A DNA stretch of 64,000 bases from Bacillus canaveralius (GCF_002860125.1 NZ_PGVA01000001.1:124001-188000), one strand, 5' to 3'. Positions 1 to 8,545 are shown, numbered from the stretch's first letter. The notes: generated by a model not told the origin, from the sequence alone. Made by a program: numbers and translations.

Positions 1-2
1 GA

Positions 3-932
3 AGCCCAAATCTTGCTCCTTATCTTAAAAACTATCAGGACTTATTTCAAGCAGACGCCTGTATTTGGGAATTCGGCGGCAAAGATGAAAATGAGCGGAT
101 CAACATGGTTGCAGGGGTAAAAGGGATGGCCTATTTAGAGTTGACATGTGTCGGTGCAGCTATTGATATGCACTCATCTGTTGGAGCGTACGTTGACAAT
201 GCGGCATGGCGGTTAGTCCAGGCATTGGCCACGATGAAAAACCAGCAAAACGAAATATTAGTCGAGGGATTTTTTGATGGGATAACAGCGCCGACCGACG
301 CAGAAAGGCAAGCGGTTCAAGCCCTGCCTTTTGATGAGAAAGCGGTAGGAAATCTCTATGGACTTACAAGACCGCTCATCACCGCAGCTAACGGAGAAGA
401 TCCAAGAGAAGCGATGGTGTTTCAGCCGACAATGACGATTTGCGGCCTGGTCAGCGGCTATACGGGTGAAGGTTCGAAGACGGTTCTGCCTAAAAGCGCC
501 AAAGCGAAGCTCGACTGCCGGTTGGTGCCTGGCCAGGACCCGGATCATATTGAGGAATGTGTTAAAAAACACTTAATCAAGCATGGCTTTACTGATATTG
601 AAGTAACCTCAGTAAACGGGCAAAAAGCATACCGCTCAGATTTTAACCACCCATTTGTGGCTCACGTACTGAAAACGGCTAAAGAAGTCTATCAACATGA
701 AGGCGTGCTCGCGCCCAACTCAGCCGGAACCGGTCCGATGTATGACTTCGGGGAATACTTGAAGCTGCCGATTGTCAGCACCGGTGTGGGTTGGCTAGAA
801 TCGAAGGCGCACGCACCAAACGAATCGATTCGCCTTCAAGACTTTGAAGAAGGCGTTGTCCACATGGCTCATATGCTGTCAGGATTTGCAAAGGCACTTC
901 AAGCGGACCAGGAAAGTGTGGAAAGTCTATAA
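3..932 (+). CDS. M20-family metallopeptidase (partial, 5' end outside window)
   Basis: The reading frame is open from base 3, so the gene begins upstream of the window; the first in-frame ATG at 105 is internal. The visible part begins SPNLAPYLKNYQ and carries M20-type features: an E-F-G-G-K-D-E-N-E segment, the lid (dimerisation) domain at about 455-700 with SAKAKLDCRLVPGQDPDHIE, and a C-terminal SAGTGPMYDFGEYL and H-A-P-N-E segment supplying the last metal ligand. M20 enzymes are zinc or cobalt exopeptidases or deacylases of the cytoplasm. The exact substrate (dipeptide, N-acyl amino acid or succinyl-diaminopimelate-like) cannot be told from this fragment. It ends just before a hairpin terminator. 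Confidence 0.85.
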   Translation, partial: SPNLAPYLKNYQDLFQADACIWEFGGKDENERINMVAGVKGMAYLELTCVGAAIDMHSSVGAYVDNAAWRLVQALATMKNQQNEILVEGFFDGITAPTDAERQAVQALPFDEKAVGNLYGLTRPLITAANGEDPREAMVFQPTMTICGLVSGYTGEGSKTVLPKSAKAKLDCRLVPGQDPDHIEECVKKHLIKHGFTDIEVTSVNGQKAYRSDFNHPFVAHVLKTAKEVYQHEGVLAPNSAGTGPMYDFGEYLKLPIVSTGVGWLESKAHAPNESIRLQDFEEGVVHMAHMLSGFAKALQADQESVESL

Positions 933-943
933 TCATACTAAAA

Positions 944-976
944 GCATTCTACTTTTTTTTGGTAGAATGTTTTTTT
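944..976 (+). terminator. Intrinsic terminator after the M20 peptidase gene
   Basis: CATTCTAC (945-952) pairs with GTAGAATG (962-969) across a T-rich loop, followed by a T run. Confidence 0.85.
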
Positions 977-1062
977 CTAAAAAAGGTTAAAAAACATTTT
1001 ATATACTGGAAAAACTTGTTCTCTCCAAACAAACCTACTCGTTGGATATCCAGATACAGTGA

Positions 1063-1160
1063 ATTTAGCGAAAAAATGCAGGGATTTAAGCGAAACCTCG
1101 TTATGATATAAGCGAAAGTCTTCTGAATTAAGCGAAAACGGGTTTTATTTAAGCGAAACA
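1063..1160. repeat. Five phased AGCGAAA boxes, 20-22 bp apart
   Basis: AGCGAAA occurs at 1067, 1089, 1111, 1131 and 1152, so the spacings are 22, 22, 20 and 21 bp. Most copies are preceded by TTTA, TATA or ATTA, and the bases between them vary. The array fills the intergenic space between the M20 and M28 peptidase genes. The rest of the 410-bp gap is AT-rich and I see no gene in it; an antisense reading frame across the array has no ribosome binding site or family features. Confidence 0.75.
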
Positions 1161-1357
1161 GTATTAATCCTATTTCTGCAGGAAATGCCATTATATCTTC
1201 TATAGTGATTCTTCCCCATAGCGAACGCACTAAATTTTACATGAAACCCATCAAATAGAATGAATGGCCTACATTTTTCGGTAATATTTACCCTTATTTT
1301 AATATTCTAAATATTGTAATATCTACTAGACTATCATTCTTGTTAGGAGGGAATTGA

Positions 1358-2755
1358 ATGAAAAAGCCAATTTTATTGGCAGCTTTGATAGCTGCATTAT
1401 CTTTTAGTGCAGTTGGGTCGCCTGCTGTTTTAGCAAAATCAACTGAAACCGCTCACAATCAGTGGGATCATAAATTTGAGCAAATAGTCAGCAAGAGGAT
1501 AAACGTTGATAATATTTATAACAATATTGATTATCTATCAAAAACACCGCGTGTCGCAGGAACTGAGTCCGAGAATAAAGCGGTCGAATTCATTAACAGT
1601 CAATTTAAAAAATACGGATATAAAACCGAAATACAAGAGTTTAAGTTTATCGGTTATACGCCTCCTGATACGGTCGAACTTAGTGTAGATGGTTTCAGCG
1701 GCGATCTGCATCCAGGAGCCTTTACCTTCTCTGTGAACGGGGATGTTTCAGGTGCATTGGTGAATGCAGGTTTAGGGAAAAAAGACGAATTGCAAAACCT
1801 TGATTTAACCGGGAAAGTTGCCTTTATTAAACGCGGCGAGATTCCTTTTGCCGAAAAAGTGTTGAATGCTGCTGAAAAGGGAGCTGTCGGCGTCGTTATT
1901 TATAACAATGTTGATGGCCCTTTAAATGGAACGCTTGGGACGGCGAATGATAAATATGTCCCGGCTGTTTCATTAAGCAAGTCCGAAGGAGAATCGCTTG
2001 CCTCCCTGCTAAATAATGGCCAAACATTGACAGCTGCTTTAACAATTGCAGGAGCCGAGTCGGGTGAGAGAACTTCCCATAACGTAATAGCAACAAAACC
2101 GCCGACATCGAAAAAGAAATCTACTAATGAAATCATCGTTCTCGGGGCACATCACGATTCGGTCGCCGGTGCTCCAGGCGCCAATGATGATGCATCAGGA
2201 ACGGCAATGACGTTAGAGCTGGCACGCGTTCTTAAGTCTATTCCGACCGACACCGAAATCAGATTTATTACGTTTGGGGCGGAAGAAGAGGGTCTTCTTG
2301 GCTCCAGACATTATGTGAATAATCTGCCTGAAGACCAACTAAACCGGATCGTCGCAAACTTCAATCTTGACATGGTTGGAAGCAAAGATGCGGGAGACCT
2401 GATCATGCTTACACTTGATGGAAAGCCCAATCTGGTTACAGAATTGGCCCAGGCTTCCAGCACGAGATTTAATGGACAGCCAACACCGTACGCACAGGGC
2501 GGAAGAAGTGACCATGTGGCATTTGCGGAAGTTGGTATTCCGGCGGCTCTGTTCATTCACGACCCGGTTGAGCCGTGGTACCATACTCCAGACGATACAA
2601 TTGATAAAATCAGCAAGGAAAAGCTGCAGGATGTTGCTGAAATCGTCAGTGCCGCCATCTACGATCGCGCAAAATACGATATAAAATGGCCAAAACCGAA
2701 AAAATCGAAGAAACAAAAGGCAGAGGAACTATATTACGAACAAAGTATTAAATAA
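1358..2755 (+). CDS. ywaD: Secreted M28 aminopeptidase with PA domain (YwaD-like)
   Basis: 465 residues, close to the roughly 455 of B. subtilis YwaD. The start at 1358 follows GTTAGGAGGGAATTGA, an excellent ribosome binding site. Residues 1-26 are a Sec signal peptide (MKKP, hydrophobic core, cleavage near A-V-L-A). A protease-associated domain lies at about 115-230. The M28 zinc site is visible: AHHDSVAGAPGANDDASG (H265/H266 to D278), AEEEG, NLDMVG, and the late histidine in YHTPDDTIDKI. The family releases N-terminal amino acids from extracellular peptides. The lysine-rich tail (KPKKSKKQK) may help wall association, which is inference. It is monocistronic, between a repeat array and a terminator. 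Confidence in the family is high; the substrate is unknown. Confidence 0.92.
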   Translation: MKKPILLAALIAALSFSAVGSPAVLAKSTETAHNQWDHKFEQIVSKRINVDNIYNNIDYLSKTPRVAGTESENKAVEFINSQFKKYGYKTEIQEFKFIGYTPPDTVELSVDGFSGDLHPGAFTFSVNGDVSGALVNAGLGKKDELQNLDLTGKVAFIKRGEIPFAEKVLNAAEKGAVGVVIYNNVDGPLNGTLGTANDKYVPAVSLSKSEGESLASLLNNGQTLTAALTIAGAESGERTSHNVIATKPPTSKKKSTNEIIVLGAHHDSVAGAPGANDDASGTAMTLELARVLKSIPTDTEIRFITFGAEEEGLLGSRHYVNNLPEDQLNRIVANFNLDMVGSKDAGDLIMLTLDGKPNLVTELAQASSTRFNGQPTPYAQGGRSDHVAFAEVGIPAALFIHDPVEPWYHTPDDTIDKISKEKLQDVAEIVSAAIYDRAKYDIKWPKPKKSKKQKAEELYYEQSIK

Positions 2756-2770
2756 GACTGAGATAAGGAT

Positions 2771-2806
2771 AATCCCTTCAGTGGCACTACCGCTGGGGGA
2801 TTTTTT
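2771..2806 (+). terminator. Intrinsic terminator after the M28 aminopeptidase gene
   Basis: AATCCC..CAGTGG pairs with CCGCTG..GGGATT, with loop CACTA and then TTTTTT. Confidence 0.85.
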
Positions 2807-2900
2807 CTGTGATTGCATATCTGAGGCAGACTATTTTAATATATAACTTGTTTTTTCTGGCTATTTTTAGATGGGGCTATGAGAGCGGCTGCTTTTATGG

Positions 2901-3056
2901 CTCATGAAGACCAAAACTGATTCGGAAAATAGGGAAAGAGGTCTTCATAGGGCTCATGAAGACCCAAACTCATTTGGAAAATAGGAGAAATGGTCTTCAT
3001 AGGGTTCATGAAGGCGACAACTTATAGGAAATATGAGAGAAGTGAGCTATGAATAC
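2901..3056. repeat. Three tandem 52-bp units with an internal inverted repeat
   Basis: Units start at 2901, 2953 and 3005. The first two match closely; the third is diverged, and a weak fourth may precede 2901. Each of the first two contains ATGAAGACC near its start and GGTCTTCAT near its end, a perfect 9-bp inverted repeat that could form a hairpin on either strand. The period (52 bp) equals that of the unrelated array at 41438. No gene is visible in the gap 2756-3172 outside the terminator and this repeat. Confidence 0.8.
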
Positions 3057-3172
3057 CATAAAGTAATAAATTATTGTCGGGAAAAGCTCTGTCTACTTTT
3101 AAAATATGAAACTCCGTAAATCAATAATTCACTTACTATAGAATCCCGCAGTTCATTGATTTTTAGAGAGTG

Positions 3173-4105
3173 TCAGTTGCAATAGTACGTTATTTTAAAA
3201 AATTGGCTTCCTCTATTCATTTTATCTTTAGTTTTTTTTGCAAATAAAGCAGCAATAAAGGCTCCTATCGTAATACCTGTGAAAACTAAACCTAACCGAT
3301 TGGAACCTATATTTAGATTATCCAATGCATAAAATATAAGAACTGCTCCAGATGAGGCTGCTGCAATATTACCAAATAATACCATGAGCGTAGCAGCCAT
3401 AAGTGTTTTGGTTCCTATTAATTGCTTCCATCCTTCAAGTATTTCTTCTATAAACTTGGAGGTTTCTAGTCCTTTTACTCTATTTCTTCCTTCAGGAATT
3501 TCTATTCTTATAATGAATAAAAGTAATATTACCAAGCCACCTAAAGTTATTAATACTCCTTGACTAAAACTTATACTTAGTAGTAAAAATCCAGCTATAG
3601 CAGGACCTATCATATTTACGAAAGTTGTAGAAAAAGAAATCTTTGCATTGGCAGAGGTAAGTTGTTCTTTACTAATTAATAAAGGAAGAATTGTAGTATA
3701 AGCAGTACCAAAGACATATCCTGATGAAAAAAGTAAAAATCCCAATCTATATAAATGCCATATGGATAAGTTTTCATTGAGTAAAAAAAGAAACATTAAC
3801 CCTAGACTAATAATCTGTATGGCAACCCCACTTATCAACATTTTTTTCCTGTTATACCGATCAACAAGAGTGCCAATTACTACACCCAAAAGAAGACTAG
3901 GTAAAAACTCGATTGCTCTCATTGCACTCATTGCGAATGTCGATTTTGTCATCTCATAAATCATAATGGGTAATGATAATGTAAAGATATGAAATGTAAA
4001 TAAAGAGATAATATCACCAATCCACAATTTTAAGAAAAAACGGTTTTTCCACAACGATAAAGTATTATTATGAATATTATTTTCTTTTATCAATCTACTT
4101 TCCAA
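3173..4105 (-). pseudogene. Truncated MFS transporter
   Basis: Encodes 310 residues of a major facilitator (MFS_3, macrolide or enterobactin-efflux type). It has an N-terminal cytoplasmic segment, then transmembrane helices from about residue 30. The A-loop signature is present as G-T-L-V-D-R-Y-N-R-K-K between helices 2 and 3, and TM7-8 are recognisable. Family members run to about 400-420 residues. Here the frame ends abruptly with RGSQFFKITYYCN and the last three or four helices are absent from the sequence below 3173. The gene is AT-rich like its surroundings (3.1-6.6 kb), unlike the GC-richer core genes on either side, suggesting transfer. It lies head-to-tail with the ComB-family gene, with a 330-bp gap. 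Probably non-functional. Confidence 0.7.
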
Positions 4106-4433
4106 CTTTCTTCTCCCCCTATGATAATTTTATTAACTTAGTAAATTATTTTAACTACCATAAAACACTGAGTAATTAAAAGTATTTCCATTTTCATAAT
4201 TAAAGGAATTTCTCAAACAAAAAATTATATTTCTCTTGCTTCCTTTTCATTACAATACAAGTATTTTTTTAATTTAAGAATTGTATTTGAAAGACAGTAA
4301 TATCAAACTAGCTTCTTTTGATAACTCAATCATCGATAATAAAAAGTGATAAATATTACGTACCTCTTGTATAACCTTGTTAGCAATTTTTTGAGCCATG
4401 AACATCGAATAAATTCTGTCTCTGATCCAATAT
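4106..4433. other. AT-rich intergenic stretch, no gene seen
   Basis: 328 bp of AT-rich DNA between two minus-strand genes. I see no coding frame with family features and no clear terminator; upstream elements of the MFS gene must lie at its left part. Confidence 0.5.
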
Positions 4434-5204
4434 CTAATTAGATATCTCTTCATCTTTATCTAGGTTGATAAAATAATCCTTATGTAATATTGGGACAGTT
4501 TGATAAACATTTAAGCGGCTACAATGTTTTACATCCTCTTCAAATCCCCTGTCTCGTAATTCTCTCCCACTTTCGCATTCCCAGATTATTCCACCTAGGT
4601 TTGATTTAGAAAAATGAAATGCACCAATAGATACTTCAGCATCCGGAGACTTTTTTCCATTCAAATAAGAAAGTATAGCACCCGCACCTAAATAATCTTC
4701 TAAAGCAGGACGAAGAGTATCTTCATGCTCTTTAACATCACTCCATAATTCACCACATGCAACTACAGTTATATTAGCTTTTTTTTCTAAAGATAATTTA
4801 TTTGCAACAGCAGCCACATTTGCTGCATTAAGCAAAGATCCAATCAAAAGTGCTGGAACATCGGAAGCAATCCAAGTACAAAATGCTCCATTTAGAGAAG
4901 TTAAAACATATTTCCTGTTCTTATTATTATAGTCAAATGAAATTGGTGATAATGTCGGTAATCCTAATTGAGCAGCCTCAGACCTTCCTAAAATGTATTC
5001 AGCACCAATTTGCTTAGCATATTTATTTCCATCAAGATTGGGTGGATACGGAAATATTATTGCTCCCTTGCTTAAAGCTGAAACTACAGTTGAGGAAAAA
5101 CTAAGTACATCTACAATTATTATGATATCTCCTCTACTAGCGGCGTTCCTAGCACCTCGCTTTCCCCATTCCAAGCTACATTCATTAAAAAATTGACCAG
5201 ACAT
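4434..5204 (-). CDS. 2-phosphosulfolactate phosphatase family protein (ComB-like)
   Basis: 256 residues. ComB-family (PF04029) features: a start-proximal IIIIVDVLSFSSTVVSAL segment, LTSLNGAFCT (the usual TTNGT position), VACGELWSDVKEHEDTLRPA with the conserved acidic metal ligands and G-A-G-A-I, and a C-terminal CESGRELRDRGFEEDVKHC segment. Characterised ComB is a Mg-dependent phosphatase that makes sulfolactate in methanogen coenzyme M synthesis; in bacteria the family also serves sulfolactate formation, for instance in Bacillus spores. No other sulfolactate or coenzyme M genes are nearby, so the substrate is inferred only from family. It sits in the AT-rich accessory stretch, downstream of no obvious promoter. 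The start at 5204 is preceded by GGTGGTATT, an adequate ribosome binding site. Confidence 0.8.
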   Translation of the reverse strand: MSGQFFNECSLEWGKRGARNAASRGDIIIIVDVLSFSSTVVSALSKGAIIFPYPPNLDGNKYAKQIGAEYILGRSEAAQLGLPTLSPISFDYNNKNRKYVLTSLNGAFCTWIASDVPALLIGSLLNAANVAAVANKLSLEKKANITVVACGELWSDVKEHEDTLRPALEDYLGAGAILSYLNGKKSPDAEVSIGAFHFSKSNLGGIIWECESGRELRDRGFEEDVKHCSRLNVYQTVPILHKDYFINLDKDEEISN

Positions 5205-5626
5205 CTAATACCACCTTCTAACTTTTTTTGTAGTTTATAGGAATTATAAGACAAAAATATAAAGATATATAGACTTAATATTATGAATTATTCAAAATAT
5301 ATAATAATAAGCTATACAAAACCTCCAATTTTTAACATAAATTCCCGATATTTTCATATAACAAAATTCTTTTCCCCCTCTGTAGGATATGTCGTACAAG
5401 ACGATTCTATTTTCATTTTGAAATCCATTTAACTCGTCTAAAATATTTTTAACAAGGTTTTATCCGCATCCAAAAGTTACGGACAATTATTTTTTGAGGA
5501 TACAGAGATAATCAGTAAAATTAAAGGAGTAATAGGTGTTGAAAAAAAGGTAGTTATATTTTCTAAATAGCCTCAATTAAATTTAAGGATAATTAAAATA
5601 TTTTACATATAAACACTATCCTACAA
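5205..5626. other. AT-rich intergenic stretch, no gene seen
   Basis: About 420 bp between the ComB-like gene and the IS remnant. It is AT-rich and presumably holds the ComB promoter on the minus strand. No gene or structured RNA recognised. Confidence 0.45.
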
Positions 5627-5721
5627 TGAACTGAACACTAAAAGTTAGACCTAAGTTTAGGCACTCTCATGACATGAATCAGGTAGTGAACTGGGCTCTT
5701 TTCTTTTACCTTTCCATCAAC
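5627..5721 (-). mobile_element. IS3-family end remnant: terminal repeat plus transposase C-terminus
   Basis: The plus strand reads TGAACTGAACACTAAAAGTT at 5627, resembling the terminal inverted repeat of IS3/IS150-group elements. On the minus strand a frame ending at 5638 reads KSPVHYLIHVMRVPKLRSNF, matching the style of the extreme C-terminus of the IS3 OrfB integrase, whose stop codon normally sits inside the terminal repeat, as here. A stop occurs about 28 codons upstream and no other part of the element is recognisable, so this is a fossil. Confidence 0.55.
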
Positions 5722-5803
5722 TTATTTTTAGTTTGAAAAAGGGGAGGATTCCGCATAATAAACCGTGTTAATGTCTCTTTCACTTAGAACATGGTACAAT
5801 TAA

Positions 5804-5845
5804 AAAACGCCTAAAACCAATAGCGTCAAGGGTTTTAGGCGTTTT
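5804..5845. terminator. Perfect 15-bp hairpin, bidirectional terminator-like
   Basis: AAAACGCCTAAAACC (5804-5818) is the exact reverse complement of GGTTTTAGGCGTTTT (5831-5845), with a 12-nt loop. A/T tracts on both sides suit termination in both directions. It sits between the IS remnant and the recombinase remnant. Confidence 0.7.
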
Positions 5846-5909
5846 AACAAATGACCGTTTATTCAGGTTAATGTATATTATACGAATAGTTTCCTCTTCT
5901 AACAGTCAC

Positions 5910-6105
5910 CTACATCCACTGATCATATATCTCTTTTCGTGCTTGATTATATAATCGAGCATACAGTTGGGTTTGATGTGGACCGTTATGTCCTAATAGA
6001 ACTTGGATACATTCCAACGGCATTCCTTTCATGGCTAAAAAGCAGTAAATGTATGACGTAACGTATGAGGTGTTAGGTGAATCCCTAACATTTTTGTATA
6101 TTCAC
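5910..6105 (-). pseudogene. Tyrosine recombinase (phage/XerD-type integrase) C-terminal remnant
   Basis: Reverse translation gives LTPHTLRHTFTAF, then, after a one-base slip in a T run near 6040, LAMKGMPLECIQVLLGHNG and a TQLYAR..KEIYDQWM end with stop at 5910. This is the catalytic C-terminus of a tyrosine recombinase: the H-x-x-R box (HTLRH), the LLGH histidine, and a tyrosine (TQLYAR) at the nucleophile position. The frame breaks at the slip and the upstream catalytic and core-binding domains are absent. Its 5' end overlaps the 3' end of the small membrane-protein gene at 6085-6387. Confidence 0.8.
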
Positions 6106-6387
6106 AGCTTTGTAGAACATTTTAAAGAAATTAGAAAAAAGAATAGTACCCAATTGCCAAACTCCAACGTATACTATTAGCACAACAAACCACAAGACAA
6201 GAAAATCTATTGTATATCCCAAGAATGCTCCAAAAGGATAAGGTAACAACTCGGCTGCTTTCGGGACAAACTCCCACCCGTTTCTAAATTTTTCTTCAAA
6301 CTTTAGAAATAGTAGAACGGGGATCGGTATAGTTAAAATAAATGAAACCATTTTTGCTAAACGGACTTCATCTTTGAATTTTTTCAT
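6085..6387 (-). CDS. Small hypothetical membrane protein
   Basis: 100 residues, not recognised. The N-terminus is basic (MKKFKDEVRLAK), followed by a hydrophobic segment at about 13-28 (MVSFILTIPIPVLLFL) and a second strongly hydrophobic stretch at about 52-90 (GAFLGYTIDFLVLWFVVLIV and following), so two or three membrane spans are likely. The ribosome binding site is weak (GAAGGG about 10 nt upstream). The gene lies among mobile-element debris and overlaps the recombinase remnant in another frame, so it may be accessory cargo or may be fortuitously open. Confidence 0.45.
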   Translation of the reverse strand: MKKFKDEVRLAKMVSFILTIPIPVLLFLKFEEKFRNGWEFVPKAAELLPYPFGAFLGYTIDFLVLWFVVLIVYVGVWQLGTILFSNFFKMFYKAVNIQKC

Positions 6388-6436
6388 ATCGTAATTTTAC
6401 CCTTCGTTGGTTTTTTCTGTTTATTAAAGCATCTAT

Positions 6437-6615
6437 TTATTCTGTTGGTACCAGGACTTCTAATTCTCTAACATGATAAACCCTAGTTTGTAGAACGGCC
6501 TGAATTTCAGGAGGTAACGAAATAATCAAGCTGTTTAAAATATCATATCTTTCTTGCTGTGTGATTAATTCTGAAATTGTATACTGTAGCAGATACAGTG
6601 TTTCAATAGTATATA
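6437..6615 (-). pseudogene. Fragment of an unidentified gene
   Basis: A minus-strand frame of about 59 codons reads TIETLYLLQYTISELITQQE and continues through LPPEIQAVLQTR to end VLVPTE with stop at 6437. It has protein-like composition, but no ATG/GTG/TTG start with a ribosome binding site is apparent and a stop lies just upstream, so it looks truncated. I do not recognise the family. Confidence 0.35.
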
Positions 6616-6682
6616 ATGAAGTGTGTTTTTATTTTTCGAATGTTGGATTCACCGTTCAATTAAGTATCTGGGAGTTGAGATT

Positions 6683-7480
6683 TTGGGAGAAATATTAATA
6701 GCATTCATACTGGGAATTGTTGAAGGGTTAGCGGAGTTCCTGCCTATTTCTTCTACAGGTCATTTGATATTGGTAGGACATTTGCTCGGATTTGAGGGGG
6801 AGAGTGCGAAAACTTTTGAGATCGTCATCCAGCTGGGGGCCATTCTTGCGATTTCGGTTTTGTACCGCGGGCGTCTAGTTTCTTTATTCAACATCAAGCC
6901 CATATTGCGAAAAGAACAGAAATTCAATGCGATACATATCATTCTGGGTGTGTTACCTGCAGTGATTGCAGGTTTATTATTGCATGACGTGATCAAAACA
7001 TATTTGTTTCAGCCGTCCACAGTCGTGATTGGACTTGTCGCAGGAGCGATTCTGATGATTTTTGCGGAAAAGAAGAAACCAGAGCCGACTTCTTTTTCAT
7101 TGGATGATTTAACTTACCGGCAGGCCCTAACCATTGGCTTGTTTCAATGTCTGGCCGTCTATCCTGGTTTCTCAAGGGCGGGATCGACGATTTCGGGAGG
7201 GTTGCTTGCGAGAGCCAGCTATAAAGCAGCATCGGAATTTTCTTTTTTGATTGCGATCCCTGTTATGATTGGTGCAACGGGATTGGATTTATTAAAAAGT
7301 TGGGATCATTTGAGCGCAAGTGATATTCCAATGTTTGCGGTAGGATTTATTACTTCTTTTGTTGTCGCGATGTTAGCAGTGGTAACCTTTTTAAAGCTGC
7401 TTGAAAAGTGGGGCTTAACACCATTTGCGTATTATCGAATTGTGTTAGCTATTTTGTTTACGGTATTCGTCTTGCTGTGA
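6683..7480 (+). CDS. uppP: Undecaprenyl-diphosphatase UppP (BacA)
   Basis: Integral membrane enzyme that dephosphorylates undecaprenyl pyrophosphate to recycle the lipid carrier for peptidoglycan and teichoic acid synthesis; overproduction gives bacitracin resistance in the family. I prefer the TTG at 6683 (protein begins [20 protein letters not shown]): it follows CTGGGAG with 8-nt spacing and gives 265 residues, close to the usual 265-280, whereas a longer frame from 6623 adds a non-family N-terminus. Catalytic motifs: [14 protein letters not shown] near the N-terminus and [18 protein letters not shown] in the middle, with the conserved Glu, His, Ser and Arg. About eight hydrophobic helices. 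Monocistronic with a strong terminator. Confidence 0.95.
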   Translation: MGEILIAFILGIVEGLAEFLPISSTGHLILVGHLLGFEGESAKTFEIVIQLGAILAISVLYRGRLVSLFNIKPILRKEQKFNAIHIILGVLPAVIAGLLLHDVIKTYLFQPSTVVIGLVAGAILMIFAEKKKPEPTSFSLDDLTYRQALTIGLFQCLAVYPGFSRAGSTISGGLLARASYKAASEFSFLIAIPVMIGATGLDLLKSWDHLSASDIPMFAVGFITSFVVAMLAVVTFLKLLEKWGLTPFAYYRIVLAILFTVFVLL

Positions 7481-7520
7481 AAAAATAGATACGGGTGAAA
7501 TAGTTTGCTGTTGAAATGAA

Positions 7521-7549
7521 ACCAAAGTCTAGTCACTTTGGTTTTTTTT
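7521..7549 (+). terminator. Intrinsic terminator after uppP
   Basis: ACCAAAGT (7521-7528) pairs with ACTTTGGT (7535-7542), followed by a T run. Confidence 0.9.
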
Positions 7550-7550
7550 A

Positions 7551-7564
7551 TGAAAACGCTTTGA
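7551..7564 (+). promoter_or_regulatory. Candidate cre (CcpA) site upstream of the formate channel gene
   Basis: TGAAAACGCTTTGA matches the cre consensus TGWAANCGNTNWCA at all but one position. It lies about 106 bp before the start codon. Inference only. Confidence 0.45.
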
Positions 7565-7619
7565 AAACGTTAAAGAAATATTCATATCCAGAAGCGAAAA
7601 TCTGCAGTAAAATTAATAT

Positions 7620-7635
7620 TGTGAAATTATTCACA
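7620..7635 (+). promoter_or_regulatory. Candidate Fnr box upstream of the formate/nitrite channel gene
   Basis: TGTGAAATTATTCACA is an exact TGTGA-N6-TCACA palindrome, the Fnr/Crp-type site of B. subtilis anaerobic genes. It lies only about 35 bp before the start codon, close for a classical -41.5 activator position, so it may repress or serve another arrangement. Confidence 0.5.
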
Positions 7636-7669
7636 TTCATGTGGCATTCATTTGAAAGGATCTGGTTCC

Positions 7670-8500
7670 ATGTCATTTTACCGGCCTGAGCAAATTGTTA
7701 AAATTAGTATTGAAAGCGGGGTAAAGAAAACCAAGTACCCGTTGCAGCAAACATTGATATTGGGTTTCCAGGCAGGCGCATTTGTTGCGCTTGGCTACTT
7801 ACTGTACATACGTGTCACAGCTCCATTGCCGGCGGAGCTGGCTGGATTAAGTTCCCTGATCGGAGCATCAGTTTTTCCAATCGGGCTGATTCTTACCCTG
7901 ATTGCGGGAGGGGAGCTGCTGACCGGCAATATGATGGCTGTTCCACTCGCAAGGTTAGCTGATAAAATTGCGACGAAAAAGGTTATTTATAACTGGCTGT
8001 TGATTACGATCAGTAATTTTGCAGGTGCGATTTTTGTTGCTTACATATTTGGCCATGTCGGCGGGCTTACCGAAACAGGTCCTTACTTAGCTAAAACCGT
8101 AAGTATAGCCGAGCATAAGCTTTCTGCATCCTATCTTGAAGCGTTTATATCGGGTATTGGCTGCAATTGGCTCGTTGCGTTGGCGGTCTGGCTATCATAC
8201 GGATCAAAGGATATGGCGGGGAAAATGATCGGAATCTGGTTTCCGACGATGGCTTTTGTTGCGATTGGATTCCAGCACGTCGTCGCCAATATGTTTGTCA
8301 TTCCTGCTGCCATTTTTGCTGGATCATTTACATGGCTCGATTATATTCGAAATCTAGTTCCCGTATTTTTAGGCAATGCATTGGGCGGGTCCGTCTTTGT
8401 TGCGATGGCATACTGGCATGCATACAAAAAGGATAAAGCTTGGATACCCGATGAGACCGCTGCCCGCAAGGACACCCTCAAGATCGTGAAAGAGATGTAA
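7670..8500 (+). CDS. Formate/nitrite transporter (FNT) family channel
   Basis: 276 residues, FNT/FocA-NirC family: pentameric membrane channels for formate, nitrite or related monovalent anions. The start ATG at 7670 is chosen because GAAAGGA lies 9 nt upstream; the TTG at 7652 would precede this site. Hydrophobic segments alternate with FNT landmarks: a GFQAGAFVALGYLL first helix, GGELLTGNMM in the second, SNFAGAIFVAYIFG, GIGCNWLVALAVWL in the fourth, and GFQHVVANMF with the conserved pore histidine, then LGNALGGSVFVAMAYW. B. subtilis YrhG is a formate example. The upstream Fnr-like and cre-like sites and the formate dehydrogenase elsewhere in this window favour formate over nitrite, but this is inference. 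Confidence 0.9.
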   Translation: MSFYRPEQIVKISIESGVKKTKYPLQQTLILGFQAGAFVALGYLLYIRVTAPLPAELAGLSSLIGASVFPIGLILTLIAGGELLTGNMMAVPLARLADKIATKKVIYNWLLITISNFAGAIFVAYIFGHVGGLTETGPYLAKTVSIAEHKLSASYLEAFISGIGCNWLVALAVWLSYGSKDMAGKMIGIWFPTMAFVAIGFQHVVANMFVIPAAIFAGSFTWLDYIRNLVPVFLGNALGGSVFVAMAYWHAYKKDKAWIPDETAARKDTLKIVKEM

Positions 8501-8507
8501 AATAACG

Positions 8508-8545
8508 AAAGCTCTGTTCGAATTTTTCAAACAGAGCTTTTTTTC
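8508..8545 (+). terminator. Intrinsic terminator after the FNT gene
   Basis: AAAGCTCTGTT pairs with AACAGAGCTTT, followed by TTTTTT. Confidence 0.9.

Noticed and set aside
949-1230. 93-codon minus-strand frame across the AGCGAAA array
   Set aside because: No ribosome binding site, overlaps the terminator and the array, and composition is not protein-like.
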